Notes: generated by a model not told the origin, from the sequence alone. Positions 1-15,764 are shown, counted from the stretch's first letter. The stretch is DNA of 64,000 nt from Daphnia pulex (GCF_021134715.1 NC_060023.1:4650001-4714000); one strand, 5' to 3'. Numbers and translations: made by a program.

Positions 1-3000
1 GCTGTAGACAATTTCCTTTGCTATTAGAACTTTACAGTTTTATACCTGTGATATGGTATGATGATATACTGTGCGGTACATACACACACGTCTACCCGAA
101 TGTTGCAATGTTCACATTTTATTAGTAGTACGTTACTCGTATCTTATCTTACCAATGCCAAGTCTCAGTGAAAAGCAATAGTACACGTAGAAAGTATAGG
201 ATATATGATAAAGAAACGCAGCAATAAAAGGGGGGCGTTTTCGCTGGGCATTTACCGCAAGAAAGAAACAGAAAATCCGCTCATTTTTCGCCGAAAAGGT
301 CGAGGGAACATTTCTATTTTTTTAAGCCCCACATTGAAACAGGTGCTATTTTAAGAAAATACCTCCATGACCATGAAACCCAAGACTAAATTAAATAGTA
401 CGTTATTATTAGAATGCAAAACTATTTAATATTTAACTGAAAATGTTTTTTTTTTAAATAATTTGGAAAAAAAATTAGTTGAGTTATTGCAACCCAGATG
501 ACGTTCAATCTTGCATTTCGCTTCACCTTCGGATAGATCAAGGCCGATCTCGTTTTTCTCTGGTTTTCAATGGCGAGCCATGTAGTGTAGTTCGCCATAC
601 TTCCGTTGGGAGGATTGTTTTGGAGTTTGACGTATTTTGACTTTTGTATTTCTTTGTCGGTAAAACCAATAAATCATCGTTTTTTTTAAATAAACAATAA
701 CTACGATAGCGATTGCTTATTAAGGTTACACTTAACTTGCGATAGTATAAGTATATAATCTCTTGGTAATTTTCATTGTTATATTTAACACACAAAGGTT
801 TGGAACTTAAAAGGTTCTTGCTTGTGTATTCTTGTTGTGTAAAACTCTGAGACTGATTGAGAGACTGTAGACACTAAGTGTATTTTCATTAAAATAAATG
901 TAAGTTGATTACTTTTGTGGTTGAGGCTGTAGATCTCGCAGAAGGAGTCAGCCTTCCCAATAAAAAAAATGGTATGTTGTGGGCTACAATAAAATTGTGA
1001 TTTAAATTTGTTTTAAACCTTCTGTCATTTGTATTTCCAGGAAATTTTTACAAGAGATGAATTCACAGATGAGTTGTAGAGAGTGAGTTCACATTTGAGC
1101 AGTCAGGTCCAAATGAGATTTTCACTTTGGTCTCCAGAATGAGACCTTTGAAAATGCTTCAACAAATTATGCCAATCTGAAACAATTAGTAAAATTTTCT
1201 AGAGTTTGTTTTATAACTTTACTGGATACTGATTCTTTACTTTTTTACATTATTAAATGTTACATATTTGATGAATCTCGATTGCCATCACCGATACGTT
1301 CTCGTCAAACGAAAGAGATGGAATTCACACGCATTTTGATGAATATGAATTTATATGCTGTAATGCACGGTAAATAAAAGTTATTGATTCAATATGAAAC
1401 ATGAATGAAGACTGGTCTAAAAATGATGTGTATTTGCCCCCCTGTAGGCCTATTGCAAAGCTATACCATCAAGTCTCATTCCAGTTAATAATAATGCTTA
1501 TTGACTACATCATTATTTTTGGGTTACAGATTATAGTTGTAATTTTTGAGATGCAGTTAAACGAAATAATGGGATCCCAGTTCTCTATTTTTTATTGATC
1601 CGATCTTGTTTTTCCACACTTTTTACGAATGAAGTGTCAAAGACTCAAAGTATAGAGTTAACTGATCAGGTGAATTCTGTGCGCAATATGAAATTGGTTT
1701 TCCTATCCTCTTAAAACGAAATATCAAAGTTACCATAAAAAAGAAGGAAGAAAGACGAAAGTCGAATTACAACCGAACAAATGCGCCATATTTAATCCAA
1801 TTCATCGGTCATATTTCTTATTATTTCGTAATCTGGCAATTTTGTCGTGATAAAGTTCTTTTCTGTATCTAATATAGGTTCATGGGATGTCAAGTTATAT
1901 ATTCTCAAAATAAACTAAATTGTACTTTGTAATTCGTCTATTATATCTTATTTCAAGCCACGCTGGCAATCGGAAATTGCTCACTCAAGCAGCCATAGAC
2001 CTCTGGCTCCACTCCAAAAGAGAATTACTTCAAATTAGTCTCAAGTTCTAAGAAACGTTTAGTAGCGCAAACTTAATTTGATGTTTTGTTATTTAATTTG
2101 ATGTTATCTGTTATTCCTGTATTATTTATTTTTAACTGTAATTCATTTGAACTGGATTGTATGTAAGGAAATGTGTCAAAAAGGAGTTGCGAGGCCTTGC
2201 CGGGAGATGGGAGACATCGGCTTATCGGAGATGCGAGTTTCTTGTCACAAGTAATTTCCAGCCTAACCTATTTACTCCCGCTGCTACAGCTACAGCTGCT
2301 CAAGGTATATTGCAACTGGATGCCTTAAACCGATCTTAAATTCTGATTAATCAACATGAGGTAAAACCCTATTTCTGTTGGGCGGGTTATACTATTTAAC
2401 CAACAAAAGCTTTCAAAAGGCTCTAAGCATTACGCCGAAATATTTCTAAAAATGCAACCTCTCCTCCTCCCCACCCCCTGAATTTTGTTAGAAGGGAAAA
2501 GATTGGAGGGTGGGGGGGCTTCATTTCAAGCCTTCTCGTTCTAACGTTCACCACCAGTCGTATTTGTTGGTCGAATCTTGAAATTTTCCATCCATTTTTC
2601 AATCACAATCTATGGTGTGTCACTCACATTGATTTTCTTCAAAGTGAACGTCAAGTTCAACTCAAGTGTTTACCGACGGGCAACGAAAAACTTATTTCAT
2701 TTGTGACGGTGTAAATTTGACAGTGGTATCATGTTTGTGTCGTCGTCGTCGTCGTCGAATGGCGAGCATCAGATCAGATAGTGTTGTTTGGATTCCGTCA
2801 TATTGTTTTTTCGATTGCAATTAACAATAGCGTTGATTACCAAAATATAGCATCAAATTACTCAAAACTATTTCGATAGACATCATCTTCAGGTAAATGT
2901 TGGTGGCAGTCATTTTCCCGTATTTCTGGTATTAACGGCGATTTAAAAATTAAAAAAGAATACTTTAGTACGAGGTGTACTACTAGAAAAAGTCGTAGCA

Positions 3001-3400
3001 GCTGAAAACTCTTTGGCTTTTCTCCTCCCCCCCCTCCCATCCCCCTCCTGTGAGTCGGTGTGGCAGTGAGAGACTCTTGACAGCCATCTTGGATCGGTTT
3101 TTTTTTCGCTCGCTGGCGCTGGCTATGTTGTATGCTTTAGTCCGTCGTCGTTTTTGGTCGCCGTTTCGTGCCACTCGTTACTTTTGCTCGTGTGTTGGCT
3201 TTTAAATTGTCGCAAAACAACAGCGAAAACGCAGTTTTGAGCAACCTTATCTCTCTCTGATTGACTATTGATCACGTTCAACCATTTTGTGTCAAGTGAA
3301 TTTTTACCACTAGTTTAAACCGGTTATTTTCCCTTTTGAACAACTTGTGGTGGTGGTGAAGAAAAAAAAGGAAAGGCAGTTTGTGTCTCATATTCAGTCC
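1..3400. other. Gene-poor region upstream of p66/simjang
   Basis: I see no convincing coding region here. The open frames are short, lack recognisable motifs and are not joined by plausible splice sites. The DNA is AT-rich on the left and becomes GC-richer and polypyrimidine/polypurine-rich from about 2450 onward. The part after about 3000 probably holds the promoter and start of the leader exon of the p66 gene, but I cannot place a transcription start. Confidence 0.5.
2739..2757. repeat. GTC/CGT trinucleotide microsatellite
   Basis: About six consecutive CGT units are visible. It is an ordinary short microsatellite in non-coding DNA. Confidence 0.85.
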
Positions 3401-3479
3401 ATGTTTCGTTGTTGGATGTGAAAGAATTATCGCAGTTAACCGGGGGGGAAGAAATAATCATAGATTGCCATGTTTCCAA

Positions 3480-4387
3480 TGGTCGCCACTCAACGTCAGT
3501 TTTGAACTGTGCAAGAGAGAGAGAGAGAGAGAGTTGTGTGGATATTTTGGACTCGTCGATATCGAAAATGTAAGTTTCCAACGTTGGTGAACCGATGGAT
3601 ATTGTTTCAAGACTTTTAATTAGTGTGATGCGTGGGTCGCCGACCTGGAACTTCTCCTTGGTTACAAAAAGAAAAGAAGGAAAAAAAAGAGAGGCATAAA
3701 GAGCTGCTCTCCTCTGCGCGTTGTGGATTGGGAACCAACCCATCGTTTGGTGGGTGGAATCAGTAGGGTTGGGAGGAGGAGGAAAGTAACGACTATGAGA
3801 AGGGGAAAGATGGAGGAAAAGAGGGTGGTGCAGGAGGGTGGGTATAGAAGGTATAGTCTTTATGGATATGGGGAGGCTGGGAGATTGGGAGGTGGGGTGG
3901 CCGGTCAGCCGCCGGTGTGTAAGTTCGACATCTCCCAACCCCCCTACCACCACCCACCCACCACCTTCCTCCCGGACGGTGAAAAGCTCGTTTTGCGTTT
4001 ACCACCCACTTTACTTCCCACTGCCTCCCCCCCCCTTCTTCTTTCTGCCTCCCGTTCATTAGTAGTGCCTCGATATGTATAGTGCATCTCCTTCCGCCCT
4101 ACTTCCCCCCTTTCTCCACGTCAAACCGTCCTGGGTTTCATTTCATTGACACGTTTCCATCATCCCGGCCGCAAGTGACGTTGGGCAATTCGTGATTCGG
4201 GAAACAAGGGACTACTACCCTTGTCTTTCACGCCATCTTGGTCTCGGTGCGCTCCATTCGTTCGTGACCCCCTTTCCCCCCCATACAACTTGTTTGTGGA
4301 TGTGTTTAGATTACTTATTTCTCTCTTTTGCTTTTTTAATTGCAGAAAAACAAGTCTAGCGTGATAAAAACAAAACAAGCAAAAACC
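3480..4387 (+). other. 5' leader exon end and first intron of p66
   Basis: A GTAAGT donor follows position 3569, after a run of GA dinucleotides near 3513-3533. A pyrimidine-rich tract and CAG acceptor end at 4345, 42 bases before the p66 start codon. I infer a non-coding leader exon ending at 3569 and a 776-bp intron (3570-4345). The intron has many G/C-rich purine-pyrimidine stretches. Open frames seen within it on both strands look like composition artefacts. Confidence 0.5.
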
Positions 4388-7709
<3,322 letters not shown>

Positions 7710-9269
7710 GCAAGTAGACATCCCCCTCAAAATGTGTCTTTGTGTTGTCAACTCCGCTCTGATGGGCATTTGCATCCGCCGGCAGCAGCTGACTTGCCTG
7801 AGCCAAGACGTTCTTTTTTTTTCTTTATTATTAATAATTATTTTCAATATTTCTTGCGGTCTCGTTATGAATATTCACCTCTCCCCATTTCTCTGTTGAC
7901 TTTCGATTTAATAAGCGAACTGGTTCCATGCGTATGTCAAATCACTAACGATTAACTAAAAACAAAAAGGGAGGCTGTTCGAGATCTCACGATCGTCTTT
8001 GCTTCATTCAGTTTAGTGAACCAGTAAGAAATTTTGTCTCGATTTTCCATCGTGGTTCATCACACTCCAGGCAGGGTACGACTGTCGTTACGTGCGCCCT
8101 GATTTGCCTTATGAACTCAAGCTAAAAAGACACCCAACAACCACGACAAATCCATATTTGATATAGGACAAATGCAGCGATGTTATCTTTTGTTTCTTAT
8201 TATTAGAGAGGTAGCAAAGCGTAGAACTGCAGTGACACAGAAGGGACTCATCAGCACATATTCTCTGTGATGGGCCGGATGCTGGAACGCTCAAATGTTG
8301 CATGTGGAATATTATGACATATAACCCTCCCCCCTCCTCCTGAAAGGCAAATTTGGCCATGTACTGCTTTTCATCCTCTATACTGTTGTTTAGATGCACT
8401 GACTCGTGATTTTTTCAAAACTTCATCTGGCGAGTGCACCTTCTCTTGTTGCAGATCTGATCATCAGCACAACCCTACCCTCCTGACATGAATTTTCCCC
8501 CACCCCGTTTTCCTATAATTTCCATGTGTCTTTACTTCCCTCTTTGTTTCTCGTGATCTATTAAACTTACGTCAAGACAACGGACATGACTGTCTCATTT
8601 GGCATGGTGATGAAAATGCGGGATTGCAGGCTGACATTCTGGTATCCTCGAGTGTATGTGTGTTTGTATCTGTCTTGAGAGAAGTGAACAAGAAACGTGT
8701 TTCCCAATCGTTTTACTTATCTTGAATCAAGTCTTTATATAATTAATCGGATACCTATACATAGCTAGTTATCAGTATACAAAGTAATCCTTCAAGTGGG
8801 TAGTGTGATGAAGTATAAATCTGCGAGATATAAACTTTCTATTAGCTTTAGTTTAATTGCGTACTCAAATTTATGAATTATTTGGTTCGTTTTATCACTT
8901 CTTTTTCTTCGAGTTTCCGTAGACTTCAACCAATGTTATAAGGTGCCTAATATATAATAAACAAAGAACATTTTGTTTAATTTGAAATGATTTTAAATGT
9001 AAATAAAACTTGATTAACGAAAGATTACAATTTTTGAAAATTCTTTTTTATTTAATTTTTTTCAAAATTGTGAAATTTCTTTCGCCATCTAGCGTTCGTA
9101 CTCAACGACGTTTCACATAACAGAACGTATCGAGTACTCAAAGTTGACTGAAAGTTGATTTGATCGAGTAAACGAAAACATCCGCTGCGGTCTTTTGTCG
9201 TTAAATCTTCTGGACAATCAACCTGAACTTATCGGTCCGCAGTTACCAAATTATATTAAAAAACTGAAG
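7710..9269 (+). other. p66 3' UTR and spacer before Npl4
   Basis: No coding region is supported. The first part is probably the p66 3' untranslated region. Candidate polyadenylation signals include ATTAAA-like sequence near 8561 and AATAAA near 8957 and 9002. The last 200 bases before 9270 are presumably the Npl4 promoter and leader. The cleavage sites cannot be fixed from sequence alone. Confidence 0.45.
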
Positions 9270-12200
9270 ATGGTATACGTTTGTTATTTGTTATCAATAT
9301 CACATTTTTTTGGAATGCTCATAAATTTTGCTTTATCTTGAAACGTTCGTTTTTATTGTTGCCTATTGTCTTTACATGGGACGTTTTCATACGTGATATG
9401 ATGAAATTTTTCAAAATATAGAACCATATTAATTGCAACAAATATTTCCTATAGATGTTGAGAGTTCAATCTCCAGAAGGTACTCGGCGTGTGGATGTTG
9501 ACAATGTCACCGTAACCAGGGAACTGTTTGAAAAGGTATAGAAGAATTGACCCCATAATTAATACAATGCAAAACCCACAAATAATTTTGTAATTTTTTT
9601 CTTAGGTCCTCAATACCTTTGGAAATATAGGTTATTCTTTTGCCTTGTACTGCAAACGTGATAAATCTCAAGAAATTGTTTCATCGAATGCAAAGACTAT
9701 GGCAAGTTATGGGCTTCAGCATGGTGATATGATATACTTGTCACCTATTGCTGGTGCAGTTCAGCACGGTGAACAGGATGCTTCTGTGCTTAAAGTAAAA
9801 AATGGAGTGAGCACTGCTTCATCGACAACCTTCCTTCCATCAACTAGTAGCATGCATGGATCCAAAATACCTATTCGATCTAATGTAGAGGAAGATCAAG
9901 TTGATGTAATTCTACAGAAAATGGATGGAACTGTCAAGAGAAAACGTGATCCCAAAAAGTGAGTTTTTACAGTGCACGTATTGGACTAATATTGTAATCA
10001 GTTGTGTTCTAATTTTATTTGAAAGCTTCCTTAGAATAAGCAATAGTCTAATATAATGTAATCTAAATTATGCAGAGACATTGTGGCTAATATGTAAGGA
10101 TTATAGTAAAAAGCGGTGTATTATAAAATAACCGATATTCATCCGACATGAAAAATAACAGCATTTATTTTTAATGATAGTTGTCTCCATGGAGAAAATT
10201 CGTCTTGCATTCATTGTCTACCATTGGAACCATACGACGCTTCGTACCTAAAGGAGCTGAACGTCAAACATATGTCGTTTCACGCTTACTTACGGAAACT
10301 GTCTAGTGGGTTAGACGGAGGAAAATATGCTAATTTGGATAACATAAGTTGTCGGATTAAACCTGGTTGCACTGGTCATCCGCCATGGCCCAAAGGTGTG
10401 TGCTCTAAATGCCAACCGAAAGCCATTACTCTGAACAGTCAAGTAATATTCCATTTGCCGCTCCAACATGTAAACCATATTAATCTTTGTTTCAAATCCT
10501 ACAGGCTTACAGACACGTTGACAACGTTGTCTTTGAAAATCCAAACCTAGTCGAACAATTTCTTCATTACTGGCGTGTAACCGGGCGACAGCGAATCGGA
10601 TTCCTCTATGGAAGGTAAAAATGAAATTCGAAGTTGATCAATTTATTTCTCCAAAATCAAACTAAAATGTTCAATTCTACCAGATTTGACATTCATTTGG
10701 ATGTGCCACTTGGAATCAAAGGAATAGTCGCAGCAATTTATGAGCCTCCACAGGTACGTCAAGTATTCACATCCGAAACATGTAAAGAATGTAATCTGAT
10801 GGAATGGATTAATTTTTAGGAATCGACACGTGATTCTGTTCGCTTGCTGCTTCCGGACAACCGGCAATCTGTTGTCGACCGTGTGGCTGCCAAGCTTGGA
10901 CTTCAGTGTATTGGATGGATTTTTACCGACTTGGTGGCAGAAGATGTGTCCAAAGGAACTGTTCGCCATTTCCGCAATGCAGAAACGCACTTTCTCTCTG
11001 CGCAAGAATGCATCATGGCTGGCCATTTCCAGTCACTTCATCCGAACCCATGCCGCTTGTCGTCTGATGGCTACTTTGGCTCTAAATTCGTCACTGTTTG
11101 TGTTACCGGTAAACATTTGCTAAAAATTTAATTCAAACTAATCGGAAACTTACAACGGACATAATCTGTTTGCAGGTGACTCGCAGAATCAGGTGCACAT
11201 GGAAGGTTATCAGGTTTCCAATCAATGCCAAGCCTTAGTTCGAGATGAGTGCTTAGTGCCTACCAAAGACGCTCCAGAGTTAGCATACGCCCGCCAGTCT
11301 ACAGCCGAAAAGTACATCCCAGATGTTTACTATAAGGTCAGTGCTTTTAATTATTATTATTTTATTTTTATTTTTTTAGTATTTATCCGAAAAGAATGCG
11401 AGCAAAAGGAGTAGGGTCGACAGCGATCGTTACGTGTATTTCAGCGTTCAGGTTTCCCTTTCAAATTCCACTGTGGATGGAGTGTTTTTTTTTTTTTCTT
11501 TTTTACTCTTTAGTTTACAGGTATTAGAAGAATTAGGAAGGAGCTAGAGAAAGTTTTAGTCCGTAACAACCACGATAAACTCGAGACATTAATAAATTCC
11601 GATACGCCGAAAAAGAGGGAAGGGGTAAAGGTAACAAGCCGAGGAAGGTGCGACATAAGCGAAAACCAAAAGGCACTCCGTATTTTTCCCGACACATACG
11701 CGCACACGCACACACTGACAGACTAGACATGTCGACGTGTTGTAACAACCTAAAAAATTCGTTGGACAAAAAAAAAGTAGCATTTTTTTTTTTTTTGCCT
11801 TCCACACGATGTTAATAAAGACTAAATGAAATATTTTTTTTTTCAACGTTTACGCCAAAAACACAAAACGTAGGCACCATAACACAACGGTGGAGGGGGG
11901 CGGGAGCTAAAGTTTGGTAGAGGAGGAAAAAAAAAAGTGGGACAATTTTTCAAATGCTTGATCCGAACTTCACGAATGGGGGCGACGAAATGTAGCGGAA
12001 ATAGAAAGAGGGTAATAATAACTAAATCGACGACAGAAAAAAAAGAAGTACGACAAAGAAATAACAACAATTCTTGCTATTTACCAAACAACATGTGGCA
12101 GTATTGAAACTGGGCGATGCAATAATTTGTATCGGTCGTCAAAAGAAAAGGGTCAGATGTAGAGCCAAGTTGTTACATTTCACTACGTGAAAAAAAAACT

Positions 12201-15200
12201 CGTTGCTTTCGAAGGGTTAGGAGAAAAATATTAGGTTCTTTCGGGTGCATCCCGATGCCTCTTGCATTTTTTTCTTTTTTGTTGTTGTTGTTGTTTTTTT
12301 TTGAGAAGAAAAGCAGCAAACACAGAAAAGTCGCGAAACGTTGTCTTCTAACTGAGCAATCCACAATTGGCCACGGTGATGAGTTTGCGAGGGAAGCCTT
12401 GATGATCGCCCAGAAAAGAAACGCGTTCCACCAATTCCAATCCGTGGATGACGTGGCCAAAGACACCAGTGAAGAAGGGCATGTCTCGAAGTAGAATACG
12501 GAATTGGGATCCCACTAGCCCTTGGCTGTGATGCTTTTTTTGCGTTCGTCTCATGCCGATCGCCGCTCGAATGCAGGGCAGCTTGCTGTCGTCGGGCATG
12601 AAGAAGGGTTCTTCCGCGTAGATGGATCGTCCCCCACGCCCGGAATTGCATTCAAAGTCACCGGCGATGCACGACTCTCCTCCCCAACATTGGAAAACTT
12701 GACATCCCTTGTAGCCAAATCCTTTCTCACCCATGCAAAGCGATGCGAAATTCTTGGCCATCTTGGGCGCCACATCTGGTCGGGTTTCCAATACTACGCG
12801 GCCTTCAACGATTCCGTCGACTTCCAAATCTAGGAAAAAACGAGGGAAAGACGAGTGCAGAGGAGAACTAGGGGAGAGGACGCTGGCCATCGAGTTGCTC
12901 TTGTTGGGGGAAGTCGAAGTCAGTAGAGAGCTGGCCAAAAGTTGTTTCGTGTACAGCCGAGCGTTGCAGACGTTGGCCAAAAGGGCCACAGGATCGGGTT
13001 GGGTGGGTGGAGACTGCAGCAGTTCCATAGTAGACGGACCACGATTGCCAGAGTATCGTAAGTTTTGAACCGCCTGACGGAACGTATGCAAGTCCAGTAC
13101 TTGGTTGCTGGAACCAATGACACGATTCAAAGTCAGCTGCATGGCCAGTTGTTGTTGCTTGGTCTGAAGGCGAATCCGTTCCGATTGTAGAGATCTGAGC
13201 ATTTCAGCTGCCTCGTCGGGGCCTGAAAGTCCAGCTAGTTGAAAAGTAACTTTGTTTAGCAGAAACTGGGTAGTGTCTTCTTCGTTCAAGCCATTGGACA
13301 CAGCAGAACTGCTCTGTTTGTTGAGACTGCTCAGTTCTTCTCGCATGAGGTTTTCCAAGCTAGTGCAGGCTTCCATCACTAAACAGAGAAATTCTCTGTG
13401 GCTCCCAGTCAAAAGTTTGTTGTCGCTGTGAATCTTCTTAACCGCTTGAACTTCCACTTGGAGCTGAGACAGGAGGAGGCTTTGAGCTTCATTCAAAGGC
13501 CCGGTCCTGTGTCCTGTCAGCATCGAGTGTTGCTGACTGGTACAGATCAGACATGCAGGAGTCATGCATGTGTAGCACCAGTAGAGGCAGGCGGAGTGAT
13601 GCAAGGGGCATTCTGATGCATCACCAATAGATTTTGGTAGAAAGACTTCTGGTGATGAGTGCAGAGAAGAGTTGACGGGGCTAGCCATTGAGGTGGGTAT
13701 AGACTGGTAGTTCCCCAGCTGTACCATTGAAAAATTAGTAGCCATCTCATTTAAATCCAGGATCAAATCATCTTTGTATTGGAGATTGTGGATGCAGTTT
13801 AAGCAGATCTTTTCTGCGCTTGTCCAGTCGAATTCCAGTACGTTGTTGCACGTCGGGCATGCATCATTGAGAGGCGTGGTCAAATCTGCCTGAGTCTCCA
13901 TTTCTCTACAAGAGATTTTGTATCTAAAACAATACAAAAGAAAGCACTTGAATTAGTAAACGTGAGCAGTGAGAAGATTGGTTAGTGCAGCGTGGCGCAT
14001 GGAGGCATATCGGTTGGAAGGAAAATGGCAGCAACACGCAACAGCGGGACAACCGCGTGATACGTCTGCTGCCGAATTCCTGTCAATAATTCCAGTCTCT
14101 AAGAATAGCAAGTGTATACTTTTTGATCAAAATATTTTCTCGGCTTAACACCCGTCTGTTATGAATCGTTAGATATTTTCTAGCTTAAAGGGAAATTAGG
14201 AAAAAACGATAGAATTTGTGCCTACTTTTGCACGTGCGTCACGTGGCTTATCAAGCCGGCTCGTGTGGAGAACTGTGGGGAAGGGCGATCCGAGCCAGTT
14301 TCTCTCCACTCCACTAAAAGAGCCACAACGTGGTGTACGTTCATGAGCACTCTACCGGCCACGATGTCGGTCCCGCAGTCGCATGCGCCCCTACCGGCAG
14401 CACGCTCAAACATATTTCTTATTGATAATATTATATTTTTAACGATATTATCATTATATTAACTATATATTCTTTTATCTGCTACTTGAGTAATCTTCTT
14501 TTGTTATGAAGTTAACCAATAACATTTGTGTTTTTATTAAAATCTTCTTTAAAATATTCGACATACGTGGAACTGTAGTGCTGCAAACTTGAAAGCAAAC
14601 GTCGCTCATTTGTAAGACAGTTTGATGAAAACTTATTGGGGGTAGGACTGGAAAAATATGCTTTGACTTCTCGAGTAATTGTCTGGGTTGTGATCAGTTT
14701 ATTTTAAATCATATTAGCCAAATTGTTGTAAAATCCTTCACGAAATGAGTGCCCTTAGTGGGCAGGCCTTGTTTTTAGTCTGCCTTGGCTTACTGGCTTC
14801 GCTGTGATTGGTTTAGACCATATTTCCGTATGGACAGCGTGGCAAATGCGCTGTCGCCGTTTCAACAATTCAGTTTTCGTTCATTTCTCCAACACGCGGG
14901 ATTTGCGATGCGTGTAAAAAAAAAAGATCAATATTTAAAAATAAATCGAAGTAAAATTATATCATGTTGCAATTTGAAAAAATGGATCTCACAATTTATG
15001 AACATTTAGCAATCTGTTTAAGTAAATTATAATTAAAATTTGTTTCCATTAATTCGGATTTTTATTTTAATGTCTGAAATGATTTTGAATTTTTTTAATA
15101 ACAGGAAAAGGATTCATATGGAAATGAAGTGACTCGAGATGCTCGTCCCCTTCCAGTTGAATATTTGTTGGTCGATGTTCCCGTCTCTACTCCGTTGGAA

Positions 15201-15764
15201 CCCATATTTACTTTTTCAGTCGGCTCACGTAAACCGTTTCCCATTGAAAATCGGTATTAACATTTATTAAAACTATATTGTTCTTCAATTCAAAACTTTT
15301 AAAATTTTCTAGTCTTATCGATGGTCATCTTCAAGATTTGTCAGCTTTGGATTCTTACTTGAAACAAAATCGTCAGAATTTTCTCGAAGCCGCGTCAGAT
15401 TTCCATTTTCTGATATACGTCGCTACAATGGATATGCTTCCGCTCATGGCAAGTTTTTTGTATTGCTATTATTTTGATTTTGTTTTACTTATTCATTTTA
15501 CAAAACCAACAGGAAAGTATGGATCCAATATTAGAAGCTGTTCGTTCGAAAAATGCGGAGGCTGCAAATCAATGGGCATCTGGTGAACAATGGAGCACTG
15601 TCCGTCAGCTCCTGGCTCACGCTGATCAAATGTCGACACCAGGGCAACCGATGGAAGAAGGTGCTACCGGAGATGCCGCTGGCAAATCCTGGACCTGTCT
15701 TCACTGCACTTTCATCAATATGCCTAATTTATCTTCGTGTGAGATTTGCAATTTGCCACACTAA
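9270..15764 (+). CDS. Nploc4: NPL4 homologue, ubiquitin-binding cofactor of p97/VCP
   Basis: Eleven coding exons join in frame: 9270-9272, 9455-9535, 9606-9958, 10181-10442, 10505-10614, 10684-10753, 10820-11108, 11176-11336, 15105-15253, 15313-15448 and 15513-15764. The protein is about 621 residues (human 608). The N-terminus is a ubiquitin-like domain (LRVQSPEG...). Next come the paired zinc-binding motifs [12 protein letters not shown] and [15 protein letters not shown], then the MPN-like core containing [19 protein letters not shown] and [14 protein letters not shown] sequence. It ends in an NZF zinc finger ([20 protein letters not shown]). With Ufd1 this protein recruits p97 to ubiquitinated clients in the nucleus, cytosol and ER membrane. 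The first coding exon contributes only the ATG, and a second ATG opens exon 2, so either may start translation. Intron 8 (11337-15104) hosts an antisense gene. Intron 10 uses a GC donor. Confidence 0.95.
12348..13901 (-). CDS. B-box / coiled-coil / cyclophilin fusion protein (TRIM-Cyp-like)
   Basis: A single coding exon encodes 517 residues from METQADL. The frame stays open upstream, but a pyrimidine-rich tract and AG acceptor at about 13925-13935 (minus strand) suggest an upstream non-coding exon, so I chose this ATG. Residues 15-36 form a C4 zinc motif (CPTC then CLNC). Residues 98-131 are a B-box type 2 ([15 protein letters not shown] with CLIC and two His). Residues about 140-290 are Leu/Gln/Glu-rich and probably helical. 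Residues 352-517 are a cyclophilin fold containing [28 protein letters not shown] and ITVANCG. Aligned to human cyclophilin A, catalytic Arg55 is Gln, Phe60/Met61 are Glu/Ser, Phe113 is Arg, and the Trp121-to-His126 loop is not preserved. Prolyl isomerase activity is therefore doubtful. No full RING is seen, so ubiquitin-ligase activity is unproven. It lies antisense within an Npl4 intron. Confidence 0.88.
   Translation of the reverse strand: METQADLTTPLNDACPTCNNVLEFDWTSAEKICLNCIHNLQYKDDLILDLNEMATNFSMVQLGNYQSIPTSMASPVNSSLHSSPEVFLPKSIGDASECPLHHSACLYWCYTCMTPACLICTSQQHSMLTGHRTGPLNEAQSLLLSQLQVEVQAVKKIHSDNKLLTGSHREFLCLVMEACTSLENLMREELSSLNKQSSSAVSNGLNEEDTTQFLLNKVTFQLAGLSGPDEAAEMLRSLQSERIRLQTKQQQLAMQLTLNRVIGSSNQVLDLHTFRQAVQNLRYSGNRGPSTMELLQSPPTQPDPVALLANVCNARLYTKQLLASSLLTSTSPNKSNSMASVLSPSSPLHSSFPRFFLDLEVDGIVEGRVVLETRPDVAPKMAKNFASLCMGEKGFGYKGCQVFQCWGGESCIAGDFECNSGRGGRSIYAEEPFFMPDDSKLPCIRAAIGMRRTQKKHHSQGLVGSQFRILLRDMPFFTGVFGHVIHGLELVERVSFLGDHQGFPRKLITVANCGLLS
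13902..14330 (-). promoter_or_regulatory. Probable leader and promoter region of the B-box/cyclophilin gene
   Basis: On the minus strand a candidate splice acceptor (TTGTATTGTTTTAG) lies about 25 bases before the start codon, implying a 5' non-coding exon further upstream. The DNA is locally GC-richer than the rest of the intron. No TATA box was recognised and the start site cannot be set. Confidence 0.3.

Larger units (their letters stand above)
11337..15104 (+). other. Long Npl4 intron hosting an antisense gene
   Basis: This intron is far longer than its neighbours (about 60-220 bp). Outside the antisense gene at 12348-13901 it contains poly-T/poly-A stretches near 11480-11510, 11780-11860 and 12260-12300, and AT-rich sequence after 14400. 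The segment 13930-14320 is GC-richer and is probably the promoter and leader of the antisense gene. No further coding region is supported. Confidence 0.75.

Noticed and set aside
3324..4082. Overlapping open frames on both strands upstream of p66
   Set aside because: They lie in a leader intron rich in purine/pyrimidine runs, give Pro/Gly/Arg-rich nonsense, and have no motifs or splice support.
4160..4378. Minus-strand frame next to the p66 start
   Set aside because: It overlaps the leader intron and acceptor of p66 and has no recognisable features.
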